A stretch of 64,000 nucleotides of DNA from CAZMGB01 sp964565775 (GCA_964565775.1 CAZMGB010000007.1:1-64000); one strand, 5' to 3'. Shown: positions 1-8,636, counted from the first letter of the stretch. Notes: generated by a model from the sequence alone, not told the origin. Translations and numbers: made by a program.

Positions 1-1
1 T

Positions 2-53
2 CTGCCGGTTGAAACCGGCAGCTTCCGGCGAAGCTGCGGATTTCAATCCGCAG
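2..53. repeat. Cluster of three short hairpins (REP-like)
   Basis: Three inverted repeats follow one another. Bases 2-21 have 8-bp arms CTGCCGGT/ACCGGCAG around TGAA. Bases 20-35 have AGCTT/AAGCT arms. Bases 34-53 have CTGCGGAT/ATCCGCAG around TTCA. The TTCA/TGAA loop style recurs at many intergenic sites in this window. The rest of 54-136 shows no gene. Confidence 0.7.
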
Positions 54-136
54 GAGTGGTTTATTTCTTTGATGACCTTAAGGCTGGCCTTCGGGGACCT
101 GGCGGGAGGGTTTCCTTGCACCTTCTCGGCCAGGGC

Positions 137-493
137 CTACAGCCAGGGAGCCTTGGGGGTGCTGAGGAAGAGGCCGTTGTGGATGAAGAAACTCCGCACG
201 ACGTTTCCGCCGGCCTGCTGGGCGCGCACGTCACCCTCCAGCGTTCTCTGGAACTCCTCGATCTTGTCGGCGTAGAAGCGCCGCCCCTTGCGCTTGATAC
301 GACCCGCCTCGAAGTTGAGGACATCGTCGATCATCTGGTCGGGCGTTCTCTCCACGAAAGCGCAGAAGCGGGCCAGCATCGTGAGGCGCCCCTCGTCGGC
401 GGCAGGGTCACTCCCCTGCTGACGATGGAGCTCGTCGAGCCAGAGCCGGGTGCGCTTGCTCTCCCTTAGGGCCTTCGGGTCCGGTTGAGGCAT
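137..493 (-). CDS. Integrase core-binding-domain-like protein, no catalytic domain
   Basis: This 118-aa protein looks like the N-terminal SAM-like core-binding domain of tyrosine recombinases: a helical start, an F-C-A-F-V segment near residue 47, then a C-terminal part reading VRSFFIHNGLFL near residues 99-110. The R/H/R/Y catalytic half of an integrase is absent, because the frame closes shortly after that motif. It may be a truncated integrase left by a lost mobile element, or a stand-alone DNA-binding protein. No clear ribosome binding site precedes the ATG. Family assignment is by pattern only. Confidence 0.45.
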   Translation of the reverse strand: MPQPDPKALRESKRTRLWLDELHRQQGSDPAADEGRLTMLARFCAFVERTPDQMIDDVLNFEAGRIKRKGRRFYADKIEEFQRTLEGDVRAQQAGGNVVRSFFIHNGLFLSTPKAPWL

Positions 494-523
494 TGTCAGG
501 TAGACCGCAACGGTAGACGCAGA

Positions 524-1300
524 TCACTCCGGCAGGCCGAATAGATGCGCCAGCGCCTTCACCTCGCCTTTGCGCCAGGGCTGGGGCGCCGGGTCCTGGA
601 TCATCTTCTCTCGCTTGAGCTCCTCGACGACGGCTGGGTCGCGTGGGAAGGGCTTGCCGCACTCGTTGAGGAAGAAAAGGTCCTTGAAGGGGCGCTTCGG
701 TCGCTGGCCGCCGGCGTCGCGCGACTCGGCCGGGTAGCCCACGGTCATGATCACAAGGGGGTGGGCCGTCTCCGGCAGCTTGAGGGCCTTCTTGAACTTC
801 TCGGCGTCACAGCCGTTCAGGCAAGTACCGAGCCCCTCCTCGAAGGCGACCAGCGTCGCCTGGGCGATGCCCTGGCCCGCGTCCATGCCCTCCATCGGAA
901 TCGGCGCCGGTACGGCCTTGAGAGCGCCCACTACCCCGGCAGCGAACTGCTCCGCGAAGGTGTAGCTCCAGCCGTGGGTCGGGTTCAGGGCGCCCGCGTC
1001 GACGAGCTCCTTAAGCCTCTCGGCCCAGTCTTCGCGAGCAGCGATGTCGATGTACCAGAGGATGAGTACAGGAGCCATAGCGGCGTGGACGGCGCTGCCG
1101 GGTCCGGTAACGGCCTCCATCACCTCCGGGCTGGGGTTGGTGTTGTCGATGACGACGGCACGCAGCAGGCCCATGTTGCCGGCGAAGGAGCCCAGCCGGG
1201 CCGCCTCGAGCATCTTCTGGAGCTTCGCCATCTCCACCGGCCGCCACGTAGCGTAGTAACGGATGGACCGCCTGATGCCGATAGCCTCTTTCAGTTCCAT
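524..1300 (-). CDS. Nitroreductase-family FMN oxidoreductase
   Basis: The 258-aa protein opens with the family's RRSIRYY phosphate/FMN-binding stretch (residues 9-15), followed by the helix and G-N segment near residues 34-43. A central G-Q-G-I-A-Q-A-T-L region (about 142-150) and the late VIMTVGYPAE strand fit the family fold. Such enzymes use NAD(P)H and FMN to reduce nitro groups, quinones or related acceptors; the substrate here is unknown. An AGGAAGG ribosome site lies just upstream of the ATG. The gene is divergent from the enoyl-CoA hydratase at 1506, with about 200 bp between them. Confidence 0.85.
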   Translation of the reverse strand: MELKEAIGIRRSIRYYATWRPVEMAKLQKMLEAARLGSFAGNMGLLRAVVIDNTNPSPEVMEAVTGPGSAVHAAMAPVLILWYIDIAAREDWAERLKELVDAGALNPTHGWSYTFAEQFAAGVVGALKAVPAPIPMEGMDAGQGIAQATLVAFEEGLGTCLNGCDAEKFKKALKLPETAHPLVIMTVGYPAESRDAGGQRPKRPFKDLFFLNECGKPFPRDPAVVEELKREKMIQDPAPQPWRKGEVKALAHLFGLPE

Positions 1301-1505
1301 GTCTTGCCTTCCTCTCTCCCGCGCATGGCAGCGAGGGGAACCCTTGCCGTCTTGAGGCCGGGGCCGCGAGCAATTCTTGCCCTACGCCCCGTTCAATGTC
1401 AACAGCGCCGTGTTCAGACGCCATCCCAATGCGGTATATTGGGCCTCGTCGCCGGCAAATGCGGCCGGCATCGAGACCACCGCCGCTGAAGGAGAGGGTG
1501 CGAGA

Positions 1506-2318
1506 ATGGACTTCGAGCAGATCATCTACGACAAGAGCGAGGGCGTCGCCACTATCACGCTCAACCGGCCCGAGCGAATGAACGCCTTCAGCAACCAGAT
1601 GCTCGCCGAATGGGCCGTCGCCCTCGAGGATGCCCGCGACGACCCGGAGGTGCGGGCGATACTCCTGACAGGGGCCGGTCGCGGCTTCTGCGCCGGCGCC
1701 GACCTGCGGGGCGACGGGCTGGTGGGGCGCATGGCAAGCAAGCAGACGCCGCCCACTCCCGCCGACCGCCGCCACTTCCTCCGAGACACGGTCCACAAGG
1801 TCAGCAGAGCCGTCTTCACGCTGGAGAAGCCGTACATCGCCGCCGTCAACGGGGCGGCGGTGGGCGCGGGCATGGACATGGCAAGCATGTGCGACATCCG
1901 CATCGCCTCGCAGGAGGCCCGCTTCTCGGCGGGCTACGTGCGCATCGGCCTCGTTCCCGGCGACGGCGGCTGCTACTTCCTGCCCCGCATCGTCGGCATC
2001 GCCAAGGCCCTCGAACTGATCTGGACGGCCGACTTCATCGACGCCGCGGAGGCGCTGCGCATCGGCTACGTCAGCCGCGTCGTGCCGGCCGAGGAGCTCA
2101 TGCCGGCCGCCCGCGAGTTCGCCGTGCGGCTGGCCCAGGGCCCCGCCGTCGCCATCCAGCTATCGAAGCGGCTGCTCTACCGCTCGCTGCAGGCGGACGT
2201 GGACCACGCGCTGGAGATGGCCGAGGCGGCGATGGTGCTGGTGCAGACGACGGAGGACGCCCGCGAGGGGCCGCGCGCCTACGTGGAGAAGAGGCCTCCG
2301 AAGTTCACGAGCAGGTGA
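1506..2318 (+). CDS. Enoyl-CoA hydratase/isomerase family protein
   Basis: Crotonase-fold enzyme of 270 aa acting on acyl-CoA thioesters. The oxyanion-hole segments GRGFCAGADL (58-67) and NGAAVGAGMD (115-124) are clear. The usual second catalytic glutamate region reads GYVRIGLVPGDGG, so the canonical G-x-P-E is not present and the exact reaction (hydratase, isomerase or other) is open. The ATG at 1506 was chosen because GGAGAGGG precedes it and the family homology begins there; a longer upstream frame exists but is not family-like. It probably works in fatty-acid or aromatic acyl-CoA breakdown with the acyl-CoA dehydrogenase at 2936. Confidence 0.88.
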   Translation: MDFEQIIYDKSEGVATITLNRPERMNAFSNQMLAEWAVALEDARDDPEVRAILLTGAGRGFCAGADLRGDGLVGRMASKQTPPTPADRRHFLRDTVHKVSRAVFTLEKPYIAAVNGAAVGAGMDMASMCDIRIASQEARFSAGYVRIGLVPGDGGCYFLPRIVGIAKALELIWTADFIDAAEALRIGYVSRVVPAEELMPAAREFAVRLAQGPAVAIQLSKRLLYRSLQADVDHALEMAEAAMVLVQTTEDAREGPRAYVEKRPPKFTSR

Positions 2319-2336
2319 GGGGGCCCTCACCCCTGT

Positions 2337-2362
2337 CCCCTCTCCCTCGCGAGGGAGAGGGG
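2337..2362. repeat. Perfect 26-bp palindrome
   Basis: CCCCTCTCCCTCG is followed directly by its exact reverse complement, 19 bp after the hydratase stop codon. It could act as a transcription terminator without a T-tract, but this sequence type is also a dispersed repeat in many GC-rich genomes. Confidence 0.75.
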
Positions 2363-2416
2363 TTAGGCAGGAAGTTCGCGTCTTCATTCGCGATCGCAGG
2401 AAACTGAACACTGCTA

Positions 2417-2908
2417 CCGCGGACAGGATGTCCGCGGCACGGTAGGCGGAAGATATGCCTCGCTATCACGTCTGGTTCGCAACCAAGCGCCGAAGACGGC
2501 TGCTCGAAGGCGATGTCAGCTCTCTGGCGGAGCACGCCATATGGGAAGTCGCCAGGAAAGACGGCATCCGGCTGCTGGAGTGCAAGACAGCTATCGATCA
2601 CGTGCACCTCATGATCGAACTGGATTCGCCGGTAGCGTTGCCTTCTGCCATGAAGGCGCTGAAAGGCAAGTCCGCCCACCGAGTCTTCGAGCAGGTCCCG
2701 GAGCTGAAGCTGGATGGCCGGACGAAGAACCTTTGGCAGCGCGGCTATGGGTGGAAGCCTGTGCAATCCGCTGCCGAGGCGACAGTGCGACGCTACATTA
2801 GAACGCAGATGGAGGGGCTAGACGAGTTTGCACGCTGAACAGAGCCGCCGGCACCTTCTCGGCGCTACCGGCCGTGTGGCAACCAAGCCGCGGACTTCCA
2901 GTCCGCGG
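2417..2908 (+). mobile_element. IS200-like unit bounded by matching hairpins
   Basis: A Y1 transposase gene lies between two hairpins with identical 8-bp arms, CCGCGGAC/GTCCGCGG. The left one is at 2417-2437 (loop AGGAT) and the right one at 2888-2908 (loop TTCCA). Single-strand Y1 transposases recognise subterminal hairpins, so these may be the left and right ends. Alternatively they are REP sequences mobilised by the transposase. The exact ends cannot be fixed without an empty site. Confidence 0.6.
2455..2838 (+). CDS. IS200/Y1-family (HUH) transposase
   Basis: A 127-aa protein with the HUH metal-binding motif in DHVHLMIE (about residues 48-55) and the WQRGYGWKPV stretch (about 95-104) typical of IS200/IS605 TnpA and REP-associated transposases. 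The likely nucleophile tyrosine sits in the C-terminal helix, RRYIRTQ. The length matches IS200 TnpA and the gene looks intact. GGCGGAAG precedes the ATG. Its base composition is less GC-rich than the flanking acyl-CoA genes, consistent with transfer. No TnpB partner is present. Confidence 0.85.
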   Translation: MPRYHVWFATKRRRRLLEGDVSSLAEHAIWEVARKDGIRLLECKTAIDHVHLMIELDSPVALPSAMKALKGKSAHRVFEQVPELKLDGRTKNLWQRGYGWKPVQSAAEATVRRYIRTQMEGLDEFAR

Positions 2909-2935
2909 TACTAAGCATCGAATCGGAGAGGTACC

Positions 2936-4117
2936 ATGGACTTTCGATTCGCGCCCGAAGAAGAGGCCTTCCGACAGGAGCTGCGCGACTTCCTGAAGGA
3001 GCACCTGCCGAGGGGCTGGGGCGGCCGCAACGACCGCGAGCCCCTTCCGCCCGATGAGGCGAAGCTCGCCGAGGAGTTCACGAAGGCGCTCGCCCGCAAG
3101 GGGTGGCTGACCCTCGCCTGGCCCCTGGAGTACGGCGGCCAGGGCGCCAGCGCCACGCGGCAGCTCGTCTACAACGAGGAGATGTCCTACCAGCGGGCGC
3201 CGGGCGCGGCGAACCAGGGGGCATCCCTGGTCGGGCCCACCCTCATGGTGCACGGCACCGACGAGCAGCGGCGCCGCTTCCTGCCCGCCATCGCCCGCAA
3301 CGAGATCCGCTGGTGCCAGGGCTTCAGCGAGCCCGGTGCCGGCTCCGACCTGGCCTCCCTGGAGACGCGGGCCGTCGAGGACGGCGACGACTTCGTCCTC
3401 ACGGGCCAGAAGGTCTGGTGCTCCGGCGCCCAGCGTGCCGACTGGTGCATCCTCCTCGCCCGCACCGACCCCGACGCCCCCAAGCACAAGGGCATCAGCT
3501 ACTTCCTCACGGACATGAAGTCGCCGGGCCTCTCGATACGGCCCCTGGTGAACATGTTGGGCTCCGGCGCCTTCTGCGAGATCTTCCTGGACAGCGTGCG
3601 TGTGCCCCGCGACTGCCTGGTGGGCGAGAAGAACCGCGGCTGGTACGTCGCCACCACCACCCTCGACTTCGAGCGCTCCGGCATCCAGCGCGTGATGTAC
3701 GCCATGCGCACACTGGAGGACCTGGTGGAGTACGCGCGCGAAACGACGCTCGGCGGGCGGCGCCTGAGCGAGAACGCAGCCGTCCGCCACCGGCTGGCGG
3801 AGCTGAAGATCGAGTTCGAGATCGGGCGGACGCTGTGCTACCGGGTGGCGTGGATGCAGAGTCGCGGCCTCATCCCCAACTACGAGGCCTCTGTCTCCAA
3901 GCTCTACGGGACGGAGCTCCAGGCGCGGCTGGGGAACGCGGGCGTCAACCTGCTGGGTCTCGGCGGGCAACTGACGCCGGACTCCCCGTGGGCGCCGCTC
4001 AGGGGGCGAATCGAGAGCTACTACCTGGCGTCGGCGTCGTACACGATCGCGGCCGGCACGTCGGAAGTGCAGCGGAACATCATCGCCATGCGCGGCCTCG
4101 GCCTGCCGCGGGCCTAG
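2936..4117 (+). CDS. Acyl-CoA dehydrogenase
   Basis: Flavoprotein of 393 aa that oxidises an acyl-CoA to the 2-enoyl-CoA, passing electrons to ETF. Domain order is complete: N-terminal helical domain, the QGFSEPGAGSDLA signature (128-140), the TGQKVWCSGA beta-domain segment (156-165), and the C-terminal helical domain ending IAAGTSEVQRNIIAMRGLGL. A GGAGAG ribosome site precedes the ATG. It is a near paralogue of the gene at 13920, and a third copy survives only as a 3' remnant at 5627. Substrate chain type cannot be read from the sequence. Confidence 0.92.
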   Translation: MDFRFAPEEEAFRQELRDFLKEHLPRGWGGRNDREPLPPDEAKLAEEFTKALARKGWLTLAWPLEYGGQGASATRQLVYNEEMSYQRAPGAANQGASLVGPTLMVHGTDEQRRRFLPAIARNEIRWCQGFSEPGAGSDLASLETRAVEDGDDFVLTGQKVWCSGAQRADWCILLARTDPDAPKHKGISYFLTDMKSPGLSIRPLVNMLGSGAFCEIFLDSVRVPRDCLVGEKNRGWYVATTTLDFERSGIQRVMYAMRTLEDLVEYARETTLGGRRLSENAAVRHRLAELKIEFEIGRTLCYRVAWMQSRGLIPNYEASVSKLYGTELQARLGNAGVNLLGLGGQLTPDSPWAPLRGRIESYYLASASYTIAAGTSEVQRNIIAMRGLGLPRA

Positions 4118-4185
4118 GATAGCCCCGCCCGTGCCTGGGGCCGACGTCAGCGGCCGGGGAAGCCGCAGATGAAGGAGCGACGGGA

Positions 4186-4830
4186 ATGAGCTCCCGCCCG
4201 CAGCCCAATGCCCGAGACATCGTCTTGCAGACACAGCGTCTGTATCGCCGCTTCGCCCCCGTATACGACGCAGTCACACACCTCTTCTCGCTGTGGCGCT
4301 GGCGCAGGTGGCAGGAGCACGTCCTTCCCCATGCCCACGGCCGCACTCTGGATGTGGGCTGCGGCACCGGAGCGCTGCTGGAGCGGCTGGCGGCTCGATG
4401 CGATCCCGTAGGCCTGGACCTCTCCCCGGCGATGCTCGCCAGAGCCGCCCGACGACTGAGACGGCGGGCTGCCGCGACGCCGCTGGTGTGTGCGGATGCG
4501 CAGCACCTGCCGTTTCGTGACGCCGCCTTCGAGAGCGTCGTCAGCACGTTTGCTATCAACGCGGTGCCCGAGCTGGACGAGGCGCTCGCCGAGATGCTGC
4601 GCGTCCTCAAGCCGGGCGGCTCGCTGGCCTTCATCAGCGTAGGCGAGTCCCAACGCGGCGGTCTCGCCACGCGCCTGGCCGCGGGCATCTGGCGACGCGA
4701 GGGTGACATCACACGCGACGAAGTGAGCAGCCTGCGCCGACTGGGAATCGAGCCTCAGCGGGAGGACTTCGGTCCCTTCGGCACCGTGCACATGATCACG
4801 GCGGTCAAGCCGCGGCCCGAGACGGCTTGA
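4186..4830 (+). CDS. Class I SAM-dependent methyltransferase (UbiE-like)
   Basis: A 214-aa Rossmann-fold methyltransferase. Motif I is LDVGCGTGAL (55-64); the acidic residue in VGLDLSP and the ADAQHLPF segment complete the SAM pocket, and LRVLKPGG is the usual post-motif loop. The N-terminus (YRRFAPVYD) resembles the UbiE/COQ5 group, which methylates quinone precursors, but no quinone genes lie nearby, so the substrate is not assigned. GAAGGAG lies 7 nt before the ATG. Confidence 0.8.
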   Translation: MSSRPQPNARDIVLQTQRLYRRFAPVYDAVTHLFSLWRWRRWQEHVLPHAHGRTLDVGCGTGALLERLAARCDPVGLDLSPAMLARAARRLRRRAAATPLVCADAQHLPFRDAAFESVVSTFAINAVPELDEALAEMLRVLKPGGSLAFISVGESQRGGLATRLAAGIWRREGDITRDEVSSLRRLGIEPQREDFGPFGTVHMITAVKPRPETA

Positions 4831-5194
4831 GCGCCCGACGAGCCCGCTCTGCGGGTGTTGCGCATGGCCAAGAACGACGCGATCCACACAGTGTATCAGC
4901 ATCCCGGCGACTCGTTCGGCCGCGTCGCCGGTCTGTCATGACCAGCACTTCTTTCTTCGCTGCCCCTCGCAGGGACATGCTTCTCGGCAAGAAGGTAGAC
5001 GGCGTCTGACCGTTGCCTAGCTTGGCTCTCGCCCTGGCTCTCCAGGCCTCACAGGCATAGCTTCCGGTGGTGCCCTCACACTCAGAGTAGCGGCCCCAGA
5101 GTCCGATCTCGTCCCGATCCCTGCCACAAAGCGATTTGACACGTCTGCTATTTTGGACTCGTTGGCATTCCCCGTATGGAGAAGGGAGATGTAA
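4831..5194. other. Intergenic stretch without a recognisable gene
   Basis: I see no supported gene in these 364 bases. Short open frames on both strands lack ribosome sites and family-like sequence. A TTGACA near 5136 has no well-spaced -10 partner. Confidence 0.5.
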
Positions 5195-5473
5195 GTGCTG
5201 AACGTAACCGACCCGGCAGCGGCCCTGCTTCACGAGAGCCTCGAAGCTAGCAAGAAGAACGAAGCCGACGTTCTCCGGCTTACGCGATCGCCCCAGGGCC
5301 TGGCCCTGGCTCTCGACGAGGAGCGCGAGGGCGATCAAGTGATCTTACACGAGGAGCGGAAGGTCCTGGTCATACAGCCAGAAATGGCTCAAGCGCTCGA
5401 CGGCGCCACCATCGACGCCGTCGACACGCCCGCGGGGCGGCAGCTAGCCATTCAATCACCCGAACCACATTAA
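5195..5473 (+). CDS. Small HesB/IscA-like protein lacking the Fe-S cysteines
   Basis: A 92-aa protein whose layout resembles the HesB/IscA fold: an N-terminal helix (NVTDPAAALLHESLEA), a strand with LRL, then a late strand pair near V-I-Q-P-E-M-A-Q-A-L-D-G-A. IscA proteins bind iron or Fe-S through three conserved cysteines; this one has no cysteine at all, so it cannot do that in the usual way. The GTG start is supported by GAGAAGGGAG just upstream. It stands alone, with non-coding DNA on both sides. Function unknown. Confidence 0.6.
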   Translation: MLNVTDPAAALLHESLEASKKNEADVLRLTRSPQGLALALDEEREGDQVILHEERKVLVIQPEMAQALDGATIDAVDTPAGRQLAIQSPEPH

Positions 5474-5626
5474 GCGCGCGGCGAAGGCGTAGCGAGGGCC
5501 AGGATAGCAGACAACCGGCCAATGGCAACGAGCATCGCCGGCACTCTCAGGCGATGTCCTCGCTGTCGGCGCTAACTCATGCATGAGCGCGACTTGGTCG
5601 CCGATGCGATCTTGCGTGTCTGCGGT

Positions 5627-5680
5627 GAGGTGCAGCAGAACATCATGACGATGCGCGGTCTCGCCCTGCCGCGGGACTAG
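5627..5680 (+). pseudogene. 3' remnant of an acyl-CoA dehydrogenase gene
   Basis: The frame reads EVQQNIMTMRGLALPRD then TAG, matching the last residues of the dehydrogenase at 2936 (EVQRNIIAMRGLGLPRA). The sequence before 5627 no longer aligns. It is the tail of a deleted third copy, not an expressed gene. Confidence 0.75.
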
Positions 5681-5701
5681 CGCAAGGGCTCCGCGGCGGC
5701 G

Positions 5702-6541
5702 CTAGTCCCAGATGTCGAGGGCCTTGCGCATCGTCTGCTCGAACTGCTCGTCGTCGAGCTGACGGCGCAGGCCGGCGATCATCTCCGCGTCCTCCCCTAC
5801 TAGGTAGCGCAGCTTCGGCCGGTCCGTGTAGATGGCGTCGTAGATCGCCTGCGCAACGACCTGCGGGTTACGCCCCTCGCCGCGACCGGGAAGCCTGGTC
5901 ATCGATTCCGAAAACCGCCGCTCGTACTCAAAGTACGGTGACCTCTCCGTGAAACGGCGCACCCTCCAGTCGTGTTCGCCCATGCGGGTCTCGAAGCCTC
6001 CCGGCTCGATGATCAGCACCCGGATGCCGAACGGATGGACCTCGTAGTAGAGGGCCTCACTGGCCGCCTCCAGCGCGTACTTGCTGGCCGAGTAGATGCC
6101 GCCATAGGGCGTCGACACCTTCCCAGAGAGGGATGAGACGTTGACGATGGTCCCGGACCGCTGCTCCCGCATCGTGGGCAACACCGCCCGCGTCACCCGC
6201 AGCACGCCGAAGAAGTTGGTCTCGAAGACTTCCTTCGCCTCGTCGTCGTCCGTGTCCTCGATCGGGCCATCCGAGCCGATGCCAGCGTTGTTCACCAGCA
6301 CGTCGATGCGGCCGGCGGAGGCAAGGACGCGCTCCACCGCCTTCCGGACCGAGGCGTCCTCCGTGACGTCGAGCTGCACCACCTCCACGCGCAGGTTCTC
6401 GCTCTGCGCCGCCCTCTCGAGGTCCCCGGCCTTCGAGGTGTCACGCATGCTGGCGAAGACGGTGTCGCCTTTGCGACTGAACTGGAGGGCTGTCACCAGC
6501 CCGATGCCGCTGCTGCAACCTGTGATGAGCACGACCGCCAA
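5702..6541 (-). CDS. Short-chain dehydrogenase/reductase (SDR)
   Basis: NAD(P)-dependent oxidoreductase of 279 aa. The nucleotide motif T-G-x3-G-I-G is seen as ITGCSSGIG near the N-terminus, followed by NNAG in VLVNNAGIG, the catalytic serine in NVSSLSG and the Y-x3-K pair in YSASKYALE. A TTG start at 6541 is preferred: GGAGGA lies just upstream and the protein then begins directly with the Rossmann strand. A longer frame adds about 50 unlikely residues. The class is the 'classical' SDR type; the substrate is unknown. Confidence 0.85.
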   Translation of the reverse strand: MAVVLITGCSSGIGLVTALQFSRKGDTVFASMRDTSKAGDLERAAQSENLRVEVVQLDVTEDASVRKAVERVLASAGRIDVLVNNAGIGSDGPIEDTDDDEAKEVFETNFFGVLRVTRAVLPTMREQRSGTIVNVSSLSGKVSTPYGGIYSASKYALEAASEALYYEVHPFGIRVLIIEPGGFETRMGEHDWRVRRFTERSPYFEYERRFSESMTRLPGRGEGRNPQVVAQAIYDAIYTDRPKLRYLVGEDAEMIAGLRRQLDDEQFEQTMRKALDIWD

Positions 6542-6753
6542 TCGACTTCCTCCACGTTCTAGCCTGCCGCCGCGAGTGACGGCGGGCAGGACCTCGGCGG
6601 CGCCCGCGACGCGCCGCAACGGCGCTCGCGGCCCTGAGGTGCCATTCTCGGCCAGGGGTAGAGCCGTGTCAAGGAGACGGGGCACCCCCAACTTGCCGCG
6701 CCCGCCTCACTTGCGGTAGGCTGCCCCCGAAGACATCCGCAAGGGAGCATCGG

Positions 6754-7428
6754 ATGGTCAGGCGGCCGAGAGCGTCCGTCCGCGGCCTCTATGTCATCAT
6801 CGACCCACAAGCGACACGCGGCCGAGACGCCGTCGAGGTGGCGCGCCTCGCCCTGGAGGGCGGCGCCTCCGTGCTCCAGTGGCGCGACAAGCTCCGCGAC
6901 AAGGGCGAGCAGCTATCGGAGGCCCGCGCCATCGCCGCGCTCTGTTCGCAGCACGGCGCCCTCTTCCTCGTCAACGACCACGCGGACCTCGCGATCGCCT
7001 GCGCGGCCGACGGCGTCCACCTCGGACAGAAGGACCTGCCGCCCCAGTCCGTGCGCTCCTTCATGCCTGCCGGCTCGATCATCGGCGCCTCCACCAACAA
7101 CGTCGAAGAGGCGGTGCGCGCCCAGGAGGCGGGCGCCGACTACGTGGCCGTAGGCAGCATCTTCCCTACCGGCTCCAAGGAGAAGACGCGACCGGCGAGC
7201 CCCCAGCGTCTGCGAGAGGTCAAGGAGGCCGTTCGCGTGCCGGTCGTCGCCATCGGCGGCATTACCGAAGACAACATCGGTGAGGTGCTGGCGGCGGGCG
7301 CCGATGGCGTCGCCGTGATCAGCGCCGTCTGCGCCGCCGACGACGTGCGTGGTGCGGCCCATCGATTGGCCGAGCGCATCCGCACCCACCCGCCTGGGGC
7401 GGGCCGCTCTCGACGTCGGTCTCCCTAG
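6754..7428 (+). CDS. thiE: Thiamine-phosphate synthase
   Basis: TIM-barrel enzyme (224 aa) that joins the pyrimidine (HMP-PP) to the thiazole phosphate to make thiamine phosphate. Diagnostic segments are QWRDK (about 43-47), FLVNDHADLA, GVHLGQKDLP, GASTNN and VGSIFPTGSKEKT, all matching true ThiE rather than TenI. GGGAGCATCGG precedes the ATG. The gene faces the thi operon and its end overlaps the end of thiO by 4 nt. It supplies the coupling step the minus-strand operon lacks. No riboswitch was seen in front of it. Confidence 0.9.
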   Translation: MVRRPRASVRGLYVIIDPQATRGRDAVEVARLALEGGASVLQWRDKLRDKGEQLSEARAIAALCSQHGALFLVNDHADLAIACAADGVHLGQKDLPPQSVRSFMPAGSIIGASTNNVEEAVRAQEAGADYVAVGSIFPTGSKEKTRPASPQRLREVKEAVRVPVVAIGGITEDNIGEVLAAGADGVAVISAVCAADDVRGAAHRLAERIRTHPPGAGRSRRRSP

Positions 7429-8531
7429 GGGCGCTCCAGGAAGCGGGCCGGGCTGAAGGGAGCGAGCGCTTCGCTGGGCCGGCCGTTGAGGATGGAGCGG
7501 GCGATAAGCCGTCCCGTGACCGGCGACAGGAGGATGCCGTTGCGAAAGTGGCCCGTCGCCACAGTCATGCCCTCCCAGCCGGGCACCGGCCCCAGGATGG
7601 GCATGCCGTCAGCGGAGCCGGGGCGCAGGCCCGCCCAGGCAGAGGAGACTTCGGCGTAGCGGAGGGCAGGGACGAGGGAGCGGGCCATGCGGCGCATCGA
7701 GGACAGGCCCCGCTCAGTGGTGCGCAGCCGGAAGCCGACGTCTTCGACGGTAGCGCCGGCGAAGAGGAAGCCGCCGGCCTTAGGCACCAGGTATCCATCC
7801 ACTCCCCAGACCATGTTCCGCACGAGGCTGGAACGGTAGGCAATCATCTGGCCGCGCATCGGCAGCGTAGGAACGCCCACACCCAGCTTCTCGCCCAGCA
7901 TGCGTGTCCAAGGGCCGGCCGCAAGGACGACATGGTCCGCGGCGAGGCGGCTCCAGGCGGAACGCACGCCCACCACGCGCTCGCCGCGGGTCAGCAGGCC
8001 GCTCACGCTCTCCCCCAGGTGCAGGGTCGCTCCCTGAGCAGCGGCCGCCTGCGCCAGGGCCTGCGTCAGACGGCCGGGGTTGACGTGGTGCTCCTCCGCT
8101 GAATAGACGGCCCCCGGGAGCGCCGGCGACAGCCCCGGCTCCAGTCGTCGCAGGACCTCGCCCTCGACCCATTCCAGCGTGGGGCTCGACTCCCGTGAGA
8201 GACGGACGAGCTCGCGCAGGCCGCGGGCTCGCTCCTCCGTGTCGGCCACGACGAGCATGCCCGTGGTCAAGTACTCGACATCGATGCCCGTCTCAGCCTC
8301 GAGGTGGCGCACGAGCGAAGGGAACATCTTAACGCTGTCCGCACACAGATTGCGAAAGGAGCCGCTGGGGAGGGCGTCGTCGAGGTGGACGAGCATGCCG
8401 GCAGCGGCGCCCGACGCCTCGCCGCCGATCTCGCCGCGTTCGACGACTTCTACGGCGACGCCGGCCTCCGCCAGGTAGTAGGCCACGGCGCAGCCGATGA
8501 CGCCTCCACCCACGACAACTACGTCAGCCAT
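7425..8531 (-). CDS. thiO: Glycine oxidase
   Basis: FAD-dependent amine oxidase of 368 aa that oxidises glycine to dehydroglycine (iminoglycine), the ThiG substrate in aerobic thiazole synthesis. The dinucleotide motif GGGVIGCAVAYYLAEAG is at the N-terminus, and the C-terminal half has the GLRPGSADGMPILGP and TGHFRNGILLSP signatures of ThiO. The ATG at 8531 starts one residue before the Rossmann strand; an upstream TTG would add 10 residues. It is the last gene of the thi operon, separated from thiS by hairpin repeats that may reduce readthrough. Confidence 0.9.
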   Translation of the reverse strand: MADVVVVGGGVIGCAVAYYLAEAGVAVEVVERGEIGGEASGAAAGMLVHLDDALPSGSFRNLCADSVKMFPSLVRHLEAETGIDVEYLTTGMLVVADTEERARGLRELVRLSRESSPTLEWVEGEVLRRLEPGLSPALPGAVYSAEEHHVNPGRLTQALAQAAAAQGATLHLGESVSGLLTRGERVVGVRSAWSRLAADHVVLAAGPWTRMLGEKLGVGVPTLPMRGQMIAYRSSLVRNMVWGVDGYLVPKAGGFLFAGATVEDVGFRLRTTERGLSSMRRMARSLVPALRYAEVSSAWAGLRPGSADGMPILGPVPGWEGMTVATGHFRNGILLSPVTGRLIARSILNGRPSEALAPFSPARFLERP

Positions 8532-8636
8532 GCCACATCCCCGTTTGGGTGCGTCCCCCAATCATCGAAGTGCAGGGCTTGCGCCAGAGGCGCATCCGCC
8601 TCCGGCAGAGAAGCCCTGCAGCGGGGGCTTCCGAAC

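Noticed and set aside
137..493. Integrase of the phage cluster at 49.7-63.7 kb
   Set aside because: It is about 49 kb away, lacks the catalytic domain and has no linked phage genes.
5136..5170. Promoter for the gene at 5195 (TTGACA at 5136)
   Set aside because: No -10-like hexamer at 16-18 bp; the nearest AT-rich box is only 7 bp away.
6561..6691. Longer N-terminus for the SDR gene
   Set aside because: The extra residues are not family-like, and a ribosome site points to the TTG at 6541.
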